Shown here piece after piece: positions 9,278-16,887 of a DNA stretch of 64,000 bases. The stretch spans positions 186,001 through 250,000 of the forward strand of contig NZ_ATVL01000010.1 of assembly GCF_000420705.1 (NCBI RefSeq), read 5' to 3'. The stretch comes from Hymenobacter norwichensis DSM 15439. Its GTDB lineage: Bacteria; Bacteroidota; Bacteroidia; Cytophagales; Hymenobacteraceae. The translations under genes and the position numbers were made by a program. The first letter of the stretch is position 1; each line of letters starts with the position of its first letter. The notes under the pieces were generated by a model. The model saw only the letters and a program-made list of their open reading frames with translations, was not told the origin of the DNA and searched no databases.

Positions 9278-9307
9278 AGCCTGTAAGTGAACTTCACTTG
9301 ATATTAC

Positions 9308-9341
9308 AAAAAAGCCAGACCTGCACGGGTCTGGCTTTTTT
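9308..9341. terminator. Terminator after lipA
   Basis: AGCCAGACC / GGTCTGGCT stem flanked by A and T tracts, usable on both strands (convergent genes). Confidence 0.8.
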
Positions 9342-9352
9342 GTAAGTGCTTT

Positions 9353-10003
9353 CTAAAGCCCTACATGCCTTAGATAGGCGTCGTTGTTGACGTACATAAT
9401 GTATGTTTTTTGGCCGGTGGGGGCACGTTCCAGGTTCTTTTGAGCCGCGGCCAGCAAGCGGCGGCTCTGCCGGCCCATGCGGTGGCTCCAGAACACCACC
9501 ACCGTATAGTCGGCCAACGACTCCATGGCCTGTATGCGGCTACCTCCCACTGTCCGCAGAAACGGCGCCAACTTCGTGAAGGAAAGCATGCTGTCAGTGG
9601 GAGCCTGTGAGACGGGTGGGAATACCTCTAGCTGGTCGTTGTGGTTCCAGTCGAGGTTAGGAAAGCCACCGGCGTAGCAATTCACATAATACGAAATAAG
9701 CTGACCAGCGCGGTTGTAGTACAGCAGTTGTAAGGGCTGGGCGTGGTTTTTGGCCACATCCTGCAAGGCCAGCGGCTGCCGCTTCAGGAACTCGTAGTAG
9801 CTGACATCCAGCGCAAAGCTTTTGCCGGGTGCCACCCCCACACCGTACTCCTGCGCGTACTCACTTACCTGCGGGTAGTCAACAGCATCGGGCTGCCGCA
9901 TGCCATACATGCTTTCGGCCACGGTGGTGCAGCCCGTAAGGCCTTGGCTGGCGAGCCAAAGCAGTGTAGCAATCAGCCAACAGGAACGCGGGGTGGAAGT
10001 CAT
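9353..10003 (-). CDS. Predicted lipoprotein, unknown function
   Basis: 216 residues from the ATG at 10003 (MTSTPRSCWL...), which places a lipoprotein signal with lipobox LTGC directly at the N-terminus. The longer frame begins inside the upstream terminator. The mature part has a thioredoxin-like feel (strand YTVVVFWSHRMGRQSRRLL followed by a helix), but no catalytic cysteine pair is visible. Predicted periplasmic and membrane-anchored. No family recognised. Confidence 0.6.
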   Translation of the reverse strand: MTSTPRSCWLIATLLWLASQGLTGCTTVAESMYGMRQPDAVDYPQVSEYAQEYGVGVAPGKSFALDVSYYEFLKRQPLALQDVAKNHAQPLQLLYYNRAGQLISYYVNCYAGGFPNLDWNHNDQLEVFPPVSQAPTDSMLSFTKLAPFLRTVGGSRIQAMESLADYTVVVFWSHRMGRQSRRLLAAAQKNLERAPTGQKTYIMYVNNDAYLRHVGL

Positions 10004-10017
10004 AGTATAAGGTACAA

Positions 10018-10047
10018 AAAAAGCCTCTTCGAATGGAAGAGGCTTTT
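10018..10047 (-). terminator. Terminator of the beta-helix gene
   Basis: AAAAGCCTCTTC / GAAGAGGCTTTT hairpin between the stop of the 10070 gene and the start of the next minus-strand gene. Confidence 0.75.
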
Positions 10048-10069
10048 CAGAAATGTTCAACGGGTGCAA

Positions 10070-12028
10070 CTACCTGTTTGGTCTTTTAAAAACGGTTATA
10101 TTTTCTCTCTGTCCATTAGAAAATATGATGTGTAGTATATAGGTGCCAGCAGTAAATCTGTCTGTATTAATACGGGCTATTGATTGATTATTGATGTTTA
10201 ATTGCCCTGTATATGCAGTGCGACCTACGATATCTGTTACAGATAAATAAGCAGGCCCACTCAAGCCTTGTGGAATATTAATATAAAGCTCTTGATCAAA
10301 CGGTACTGGCCATGTCTGCAAACCTATTTTAGCAGAGTGTGGAGATAAATTATTAAGGACGCTATTAAATTCGTAAGCCCCTACATCAGGCGATACACTG
10401 CTTCGTATATTACCCAATATGTCAGTGTTAATATCGCTGATGCGAGTGCCCATATTATCCAAGGCTAAATTAGTGGGTAATAATGCTAGCCTACCTGTAA
10501 AATTAGGATCATCATTACGTGATTGTATATCACGGCCAGTAGCGACTTTCCAGTTAGATAATGTAGCATGTGAAGTAAGGCTATTAATAAATAAGTTGCC
10601 TGTTACAACATGTGGGCTGACGGAAACTACTAACGCATTATTATCCCAAATCACGGGTGCTATTCCAGAAGGACTTTGGTTTCGTGGAATACTCCAATCA
10701 ACTACAGAATGGTACGATGATGAATTTATTGCCGTAACTGTTGTGCGGTTTACTAATAAATTATTAACCACTTGTAAGGGGGAATTTGAAGCATCAGAGT
10801 AATTTACAGATAATGCGGCGCTACTATAACCAACCCATGGTGCGCCAGTTACTTCCACCGTATTATGATTTATGCGTAACGAGTTAGTTGTATATACTCC
10901 TGCCGACACAAACAACCCTACTGTATTGCCCCCACGTGTAGGGGCAGGAGTAGAAGCCGTTACAACATGGCGTAGGCTTTGGATTTCATTGTTATAGACA
11001 GAAACCTGGTTTGGTACTCCGGCGGTAGCACCTTGCCGAATATAAATGCCGGCTATATTACAGGAAGGATATGTTGTGCCTGCGCTAGGGTAGTGGAATT
11101 CCAAGTCGCGTATTCTGTTACCTGATACGATAGTTTTTCCTGAGGCAGTATTAATGTCGATTCCGTACACAATATTATTTTGACCGCATATCCCCTGGAT
11201 TATATTATTCTGTATACGTAATCCTTTTATGTTACTAAAACTCATGCCATACGCTTCATATCCACCGGATAAATAACCAATGTTGCGTAATGTTCCATCA
11301 CCCACTGTAGTGTTTAGTACCTCTACATCGTAATCTGCAAGGCCTTGAAATGAATTTGATTCAATTCGGATTCCGCGAACAGCTTGGCGGATAAGTATAT
11401 TTTCGTAACGCGTATGAGCATTTGATGCTAACGTGTCGGTAGTACCAGGAAGCGTATAACTATTTTGTCGTATTCCAGTACTGCCACTTCTACTCTGGCT
11501 GAGAGTGATGGTAGAGTTTTTTATAATGATATAACGTGCGCCATCACTATAAGCATAATTCTTGATATAGAAGCCATTATCTGGTCCGCCATTGACACTG
11601 GCTACATCGATGCCATCAAATGTTATATGGTCTGCTCCTTCAATGATAAATCCAGCTGTCACATATCCTACTGCCACTACTGGATTTAAACCAATTCCGG
11701 CTTTCTGAAAGGTCACAGGATGGAGGTTGTCGTGCTCTATTGTTGGCGGCTGCTCTACAAAAGTTTGTCCGGCTGCTACATTGAAAATAACTGGAGCAGA
11801 AGTATTCTCTGTCCGAAGTGCCTCTATAGCCGCTGTAAAGCTTTGGTAATTTCTAGCACTAGCTGGTAGATTCTGATTAATAGTATACGATCCAGCTAAA
11901 GCTGTGCTTGTTCCACCAGCTCTGTTGGAAAAAGCTAGCGGTAAATTATAACCTGACCGTGCATATTGCTTGCCCATAACCGTAGCACAAGCTAGCCAAA
12001 CAAAAAGACTGAGTAAGCTTTTTCTCAT
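10070..12028 (-). CDS. Secreted right-handed beta-helix protein with type IX secretion sorting domain
   Basis: 652 residues. An N-terminal signal peptide (LLSLFVWLACATVMG) is followed by a long region of NxI/IxN-rich repeats (ITFDGIDV, YIIIKNSTITL, LRIQNNIIQGI, IVSGNRIRDL, VSVYNNEIQSL) typical of pectate-lyase-like beta-helices. The last 80 residues (GLQTWPVPFDQELYINI ... DRFTAGTYILHIIFSNG) match the Por secretion/type A sorting domain, so it should leave the cell through the type IX system. Base composition is clearly more AT-rich than its neighbours (many ATA, AAT and TTA codons), hinting at recent transfer or different selection. No catalytic residues identified. Possibly a polysaccharide-binding or adhesive surface protein. 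Confidence 0.85.
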   Translation of the reverse strand: MRKSLLSLFVWLACATVMGKQYARSGYNLPLAFSNRAGGTSTALAGSYTINQNLPASARNYQSFTAAIEALRTENTSAPVIFNVAAGQTFVEQPPTIEHDNLHPVTFQKAGIGLNPVVAVGYVTAGFIIEGADHITFDGIDVASVNGGPDNGFYIKNYAYSDGARYIIIKNSTITLSQSRSGSTGIRQNSYTLPGTTDTLASNAHTRYENILIRQAVRGIRIESNSFQGLADYDVEVLNTTVGDGTLRNIGYLSGGYEAYGMSFSNIKGLRIQNNIIQGICGQNNIVYGIDINTASGKTIVSGNRIRDLEFHYPSAGTTYPSCNIAGIYIRQGATAGVPNQVSVYNNEIQSLRHVVTASTPAPTRGGNTVGLFVSAGVYTTNSLRINHNTVEVTGAPWVGYSSAALSVNYSDASNSPLQVVNNLLVNRTTVTAINSSSYHSVVDWSIPRNQSPSGIAPVIWDNNALVVSVSPHVVTGNLFINSLTSHATLSNWKVATGRDIQSRNDDPNFTGRLALLPTNLALDNMGTRISDINTDILGNIRSSVSPDVGAYEFNSVLNNLSPHSAKIGLQTWPVPFDQELYINIPQGLSGPAYLSVTDIVGRTAYTGQLNINNQSIARINTDRFTAGTYILHIIFSNGQRENITVFKRPNR

Positions 12029-12087
12029 GTGAATATAAATTTACAATAGCGCAAATTAAGCTATAAAATGCATAAGTATTTAAATGC

Positions 12088-12124
12088 AAAAAACCGTTTC
12101 CTCAACTTTGAGAAAACGGTTTTT
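12088..12124 (-). terminator. Terminator of the DUF4136 gene
   Basis: AAAAACCGTTT / AAACGGTTTTT hairpin just downstream of the 12152 stop. Confidence 0.75.
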
Positions 12125-12151
12125 AAATCTTATGCTATCTAAAAGCAGTTC

Positions 12152-12751
12152 TTAACGGCGGGCGTTGGTATCGGTGGGAGGGTATGTGCCCAGAATACCG
12201 TTAACAATGCGGTGCACTTCTTCTTCGGAAATGCTCTGGTTGTCAACCTGCGCCTGGCCGCTGCCACGCCATGCTAGTTCTTTACGCTTGGCATCCACTA
12301 GGTCGATAATAACGGTGCCGGCTTTGTATTGCGTAACGGGCGTGTAAGCACCGCGGCCGTAATAGCCGTAACCATAATAGGGGTAGCCCAGGCCGTTGTA
12401 ATAAGGCGAAACCTGCTGCTTCTCCTCAACCTTAGCGCTGTAGGCTACAAACAGGTCAGGGTTCTTGTCTACGCGGGTCAGGCCCTTGGTGGACAACTCC
12501 CGCTCCACGGCGGCTTGCAGGCGCTGGTCCAAGAACGACTCATAGCCTCTAGCAGGGCCGCCCTCGGCATCTACCGTTTGCTGTGGGTACCAGGCCCAAG
12601 TTTTATAAGCCCGGAAATTTACAGAATGGTCGAAGTCGGAGGTAACCCCAACGCGGGACGACGTAGCGCAACCCGTAACACCTAGAAGCAGGGAAAAACC
12701 GATAGCCACCAATGCGGCTGGTCGGGCAAAGAGGCGAGTGATGAATTTCAT
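12152..12751 (-). CDS. DUF4136 lipoprotein
   Basis: 199 residues from the ATG at 12751 (MKFITRLFARP). The signal ends in lipobox VTGC. The mature part follows the DUF4136 pattern: SDFDHSVNFRAYKTWAWYP at the start, NPDLFVAYSAKVEE in the middle, AGTVIIDLVDAKRKELAWRGSG then ISEEEVHRIVNGILGTYPP at the end. A Tyr/Gly-rich loop (GYPYYGYGYYGRGAY) interrupts it. Members are small envelope lipoproteins of unknown function. Predicted to sit in the periplasm on a lipid anchor. Confidence 0.85.
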   Translation of the reverse strand: MKFITRLFARPAALVAIGFSLLLGVTGCATSSRVGVTSDFDHSVNFRAYKTWAWYPQQTVDAEGGPARGYESFLDQRLQAAVERELSTKGLTRVDKNPDLFVAYSAKVEEKQQVSPYYNGLGYPYYGYGYYGRGAYTPVTQYKAGTVIIDLVDAKRKELAWRGSGQAQVDNQSISEEEVHRIVNGILGTYPPTDTNARR

Positions 12752-12966
12752 AATACAAAGAAGGTGGAGAAAAGAAACATTTAGCACTCAAAAACTGTGC
12801 CCAGTGGCCAGAATCAGGCTTTGTGTTGCTTGCTACTTTAACGTTTGCGGCACTGCCAATGTTCCCGCCAACCGGATATAGAGAGGCTATGCTATTAAAA
12901 TTATTCCGAGAAAACACTCTTCCTATTTGAGAATCTATTTACCTTCCCAAACCTTAATTCCCGATA

Positions 12967-13263
12967 ATGAACAAAACTGTACTCTTCCTTACTAGCCTAC
13001 TAGGTTTAGCAGCGTGCACCGCTGCCAAAGAAAACACCAGCAGTGTGAGTTCCAGCACGAAAGTGGTAACGCACAATACCATTGTGGACTGCGTGCTATA
13101 CGACGGCATGACCAAAGAATCGGCGCAACTGCTGAGCGTTGGTCCGGGTGCGCAGGTACAGGTAACTGATACCGTGGACGTATACTTTGTGAAAGCCCGC
13201 GTCATTAAAGACGGCAAAACTATCAGCGGCTTTATGTACCGCACTTGCTTCCCACAGCGGTAG
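12967..13263 (+). CDS. Small predicted lipoprotein, unknown function
   Basis: 98 residues with a lipoprotein signal (LLGLAACTAAK, C17). The short mature domain has alternating strands (VDVYFVKARVIKDGKTISGFMY), perhaps SH3-like, with two cysteines (TIVDC and RTCF). No confident family. Ends upstream of a strong bidirectional hairpin. Confidence 0.65.
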   Translation: MNKTVLFLTSLLGLAACTAAKENTSSVSSSTKVVTHNTIVDCVLYDGMTKESAQLLSVGPGAQVQVTDTVDVYFVKARVIKDGKTISGFMYRTCFPQR

Positions 13264-13333
13264 TATAAGTAGCAACAGTGCCCGTGGGGTGTTGCTGCTG
13301 CGTACGCGCATAGTATGTCTAGTTCTTCTCTGT

Positions 13334-13378
13334 AATACGGAACAGCGCCTGGTGGCAATCCAGGCGCTGTTCCGTATT
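13334..13378. terminator. Bidirectional terminator
   Basis: A perfect 19-base inverted repeat (AATACGGAACAGCGCCTGG and its complement) lies between the convergent small lipoprotein gene and the TonB receptor gene. Confidence 0.85.
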
Positions 13379-13403
13379 GGTGTTCAATTCAATAGACAGC
13401 GCC

Positions 13404-15851
13404 TTAAAACTCCAGGATGAAGCCGATGGTAGGCGTCACGGTGGCGTCGGTGTCTTCGAGCAGCAGCGGGATGCCGTTGGAGCCATCGGGGCGGATGGGC
13501 TGCCCGTCCGTAGTGGCGAAGCCAGAGTTGTCGGGTAGGCGCTGGAACGTGTAGTCGGGAGGGCCGGGGTTGACGAGCACGAAGGCATTCTGGATGTCGA
13601 TGAACAGGTCTAGCGACACGCGGTTCCAGTTAAGGCGTTTATCCAGCCGGAAATCGAACTGCTGGAAGTTGCTCAGGCGCTGGATGTTGAGCTGGTTGTA
13701 GTCGAGTACGCCGCGGCCCGTGGCAAGGTAGCTGGCCTGCGAAGCGGGCAGGTTGTAGGGCGTGAATGGCGAACCACCCGCAAAGCGGTACTTGAAGCCG
13801 GTTTCCCAGCCCCGGTTGAACTTGCGCCCGAGCAGAGCCGACGCCAGAAACCGAGAATCCCAAGCCGAAGGCTTGTATTGACCATTTAGGCCTGTAAACT
13901 CCGACCGGAAGCCGGTTAAAGAAACCACCGCAAACACCTTTTTGGTAAGCTTCTGCTGAAAGAACAACTCCAGCCCGTAGGCCCGGCCCCGGCCCGTACT
14001 CGTGACGGCCTCGTTGCCCAAGGCCGCAAAGTCGCCGCCAAGGTTGGCCAGACTCAGCCCGTCGCGCACCGACACGGGGTAGTAACGGTACTTCTTGTAG
14101 AAGCCTTCCAGCGTGAAACGGGTTGCGGCGGCGGGCAGCCATTCCAGGCCGGTCACGTAGTGGTCGGAGCGGATGTAGCGGTTGCCTTTGTTCACCAAGC
14201 GGCCTGCCTCGTCGTGGAAGCCCAGAATGGTGCTCGGCGGAATCTTGTAATAGCGGCCTACCGAGGCATTCAGGTTCAGCTTCGGGAGCAGCGCGTAGGA
14301 CGCCGACACCCGGGGCGAGAGGGTCCGGAGCAGGTTGCGGCCGTCGTCGGTGAACGAGTTGCCATCGGTGCGGATGCCGCCGGAAAGCGTCAGCCGGTCA
14401 CCTTCCAGAAACGCGCGGGTGAGCTGGGTGAAGGCCCCAAACCGAGCAAAGTCTACGTCGGTCTGGAACCGGACATCGAGGCCCGGCTGCAAGGTGTTGC
14501 CCTGCGCATCGAGCACGGGCCGGCGTACTCGGTTGAAAAAGCGGTTGTCGTATTCGATGTACTGGCCCACAACGCCGTAGCTGTAGCGCCACTTGCCCAG
14601 GCTGCGATTCACGTCGGCGCGGAGCTTGGTTTCCACTTCGCCGGAGCGCGTAAGCAAAATGCGCTGGCTTTCATCGTCTTCCTTACCGTCCTGAAACAAA
14701 TCCAGCTTGTTGTTGAGCTGGGTGCGGCTCAGCGCCACGTTCAAATAGCCGTTTTCAATGAGGTGGCGCAACGACAGCCCCACCGTGTAGTTCCACTGCT
14801 TGATTTTGGGCGTTCGGCGTAGTGTAATTTCCTTTTCCGGGCTGGAATTTTTGGGCACAGCCAACTCAAAATCATCGATGGCCCCAATGCCGAGGCTGGT
14901 AAGAGTGGTTTTGGGGCTGAGCTTGGTGGTGGTTTTGAACTGGAAATCCCAGTAGCCAGGCCGGATGGGAATGTCGAGTACCTGAAACAACAGTTGCAGG
15001 TAGGAGCGGCGGGCTGAAGCCAGGAACGTGGTGTTTTTGGTGAGCGGGCCTTCCAGCGTACCAGCCACTTCGGTGCCACTCAGGCGCAGATTGCCCTGGA
15101 GCCGGTCGGGGTTGCCGTCGCGCTGCCGGAACTGGAGCACCGAGCTGAGCGTGTTGTCGTAGCGGGCATTGAAGGCCGAGGAACTCAGCGTCACGTCTTC
15201 GATAAAGGACACGTTCAGAATGCCCGTTGGGCCGCCCGCGCTGCCTTGGGTTTGGAAGTGGTTGATAACCGGCACTTCAATACCGTCGAGGTAGTACACG
15301 TTTTCGTTGGGCGCCCCGCCCCGGATGATAATGTCGTTGCGGAAACCAGATGTGCCGCCGGTGCCCCCGCCTCCCACACCGGGCAGGCTCTGCACCACCT
15401 TCGAAATGTCGAAGTTGCCGCCGGGGTTGCTCTTGATTTCCTCGCTGTTGACGCGCTGTACGCTCAGCGGCGTTTCGGCCGTGGCCACCCGAATGGCGCG
15501 GTTGGCTACCACTTGCACCTCGCCCAACTGCTGTGCCCCAGTGGCTAACTCTAGGTCGATGATGTTAGCGTTGCCGCTGTTTACCTGCACGTTAGCTCGT
15601 AGTAACGCCTCGTAGCCCAAGAAAATGGCGCGTAGGTTGTAGCTGCCCGTCGGGATGTTGGTGAGGCGGTAGCGGCCAGTAGCATCGGTGCTGGTGGCTA
15701 GTTCCGTGTTTTCCAGTAGCACCGTCACCCCCGGAAGTACTTCCTGGGTGGCCCGGTCACGCACGATGCCCGTAATGACGCCCGTAGTCTGTGCCGAAGC
15801 AGCAATGCTCAGCAAGCAACACCAAGTAAAAAGGAGAAGAAGTAGACGCAT
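13404..15851 (-). CDS. TonB-dependent receptor with carboxypeptidase-like N-terminal domain
   Basis: 815 residues. Signal peptide ends ASAQ (about residue 20). A carboxypeptidase-regulatory-like domain follows (ITGIVRDRATQEVLPGVTV...TGRYRLTNIPTGSYNL, about 23-105). The plug domain (about 115-240) has DISKVVQSLPGVGG, NDIIIRGGAPNENVYYLDGIEVP. A barrel of about 550 residues ends in a terminal strand TPTIGFILEF. It imports an unknown ligand across the outer membrane. A MarR-type regulator is read divergently from a 193-bp gap containing small palindromes, suggesting local control. No SusD partner is adjacent, so a nutrient or siderophore-like ligand is as likely as a glycan. Confidence 0.92.
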   Translation of the reverse strand: MRLLLLLFTWCCLLSIAASAQTTGVITGIVRDRATQEVLPGVTVLLENTELATSTDATGRYRLTNIPTGSYNLRAIFLGYEALLRANVQVNSGNANIIDLELATGAQQLGEVQVVANRAIRVATAETPLSVQRVNSEEIKSNPGGNFDISKVVQSLPGVGGGGTGGTSGFRNDIIIRGGAPNENVYYLDGIEVPVINHFQTQGSAGGPTGILNVSFIEDVTLSSSAFNARYDNTLSSVLQFRQRDGNPDRLQGNLRLSGTEVAGTLEGPLTKNTTFLASARRSYLQLLFQVLDIPIRPGYWDFQFKTTTKLSPKTTLTSLGIGAIDDFELAVPKNSSPEKEITLRRTPKIKQWNYTVGLSLRHLIENGYLNVALSRTQLNNKLDLFQDGKEDDESQRILLTRSGEVETKLRADVNRSLGKWRYSYGVVGQYIEYDNRFFNRVRRPVLDAQGNTLQPGLDVRFQTDVDFARFGAFTQLTRAFLEGDRLTLSGGIRTDGNSFTDDGRNLLRTLSPRVSASYALLPKLNLNASVGRYYKIPPSTILGFHDEAGRLVNKGNRYIRSDHYVTGLEWLPAAATRFTLEGFYKKYRYYPVSVRDGLSLANLGGDFAALGNEAVTSTGRGRAYGLELFFQQKLTKKVFAVVSLTGFRSEFTGLNGQYKPSAWDSRFLASALLGRKFNRGWETGFKYRFAGGSPFTPYNLPASQASYLATGRGVLDYNQLNIQRLSNFQQFDFRLDKRLNWNRVSLDLFIDIQNAFVLVNPGPPDYTFQRLPDNSGFATTDGQPIRPDGSNGIPLLLEDTDATVTPTIGFILEF

Positions 15852-15920
15852 AGTGCAAGCAAGAAGAGAGAGTTTTTCACCTCTAGGGCGACAGGCAACT
15901 TAAACTTGATTGACTGTATA

Positions 15921-15967
15921 ATGTTTGTAAACATGCCAAATGTGTAAGATGTGATATGGTAACACAT
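15921..15967. promoter_or_regulatory. Palindromes in the tonB-receptor/marR divergent gap, possible operator
   Basis: ATGTTTGTAAACAT (15921-15934; 6-base arms) and ATGTGT ... ACACAT (15940-15967) lie between the divergent genes. Their position fits a MarR-type operator; assignment is inference. Confidence 0.35.
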
Positions 15968-16044
15968 AGTATAAGTATTGTCTACTCCTTTGATCAAGGC
16001 TTTTTTGTTGCTTTGTAGTAGCTGCTCCACTCGGAGACATTAAT

Positions 16045-16785
16045 ATGGATTACTCGCTTTTGCGCTTGCTGCTGCCTTACCTGGAAGACTACCAACGCCA
16101 ACAGACGGCAGCAGCCAGCACCCCAGTTGCCGATGCCGCTCAGCTGGCGGGTTTCGCTACGTGGCTGCACCAGCAGCTTACGCCCCAGCAGCACCTCGAC
16201 GCTGTGGCGCGCCAGGACCGCCGACCGGGTGAAACCTACGAGTCGCAGATTGCCATGTACAATACGTTTCTCTACCGCTACGCCCGCAGCTATTCCCGGC
16301 TAGCGCTAGAAGACACGCCCCTCGTTTCCTTCGACGATTTCACGTACCTGGCTACCGTTTACGGTCGGGGGCCACTCAGCAAAACCGAACTGATTCAGCG
16401 CAACATTCACGAGAAGCCCGCCGGAACCGAGGTAATCAAGCGGCTGCTCAAAAACGAGTTGGTCCAGGAAGAAAACAGCCCAACCGACCGGCGCAGCAAG
16501 CTGCTCACCATCACCGACAGCGGCAAGAAGCTGCTGTTCGTGCTGCTGGCCCGCATGAGCCAAGTGGCCGAAATGAGTGCCGGAAACCTTTCCCCTGACG
16601 AGCGTCATCAGCTAGTAGCGCTGCTGCTCAAGCTCGATGCCTTCCACAACCCGATTTTCCTGGCCCCCCGCGCCAGCTCGCTCGAAGAGTTGCAGGCCCG
16701 GTTCTTCCCAAACGTGCCGCCCCCTTTCTGGCCAACCCCGGAAGCAGATAGCACCCATACCGCCCCCGAAACACCTATGGAGTAG
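16045..16785 (+). CDS. MarR-family transcriptional regulator
   Basis: 246 residues. The winged helix lies at about 95-170: FDDFTYLATVYGRGPLSKTELIQRNIHEKPAGTEVIKRLLKNELVQEENSPTDRRSKLLTITDSGK has the MarR recognition helix followed by the wing with the DxRxxxL motif (DRRSKLLTIT). An N-terminal helical extension of about 60 residues and a Pro-rich tail are longer than in typical 140-160-residue MarR proteins. Divergent from a TonB receptor, which it may regulate. Ligand unknown. Confidence 0.82.
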   Translation: MDYSLLRLLLPYLEDYQRQQTAAASTPVADAAQLAGFATWLHQQLTPQQHLDAVARQDRRPGETYESQIAMYNTFLYRYARSYSRLALEDTPLVSFDDFTYLATVYGRGPLSKTELIQRNIHEKPAGTEVIKRLLKNELVQEENSPTDRRSKLLTITDSGKKLLFVLLARMSQVAEMSAGNLSPDERHQLVALLLKLDAFHNPIFLAPRASSLEELQARFFPNVPPPFWPTPEADSTHTAPETPME

Positions 16786-16829
16786 GAAGCCAGCGTGGGC
16801 TATACTGTAGGTGGAAAGCAGCCAGACGT

Positions 16830-16874
16830 AAAGTGAAAAGGCCCGGAACATATTGTTCCGGGCCTTTTCACTTT
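16830..16874. terminator. Bidirectional terminator between marR and gcvP
   Basis: 21-base perfect inverted repeat with a 3-base loop, convergent genes. Confidence 0.88.
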
Positions 16875-16887
16875 ACTTGAGACATGC

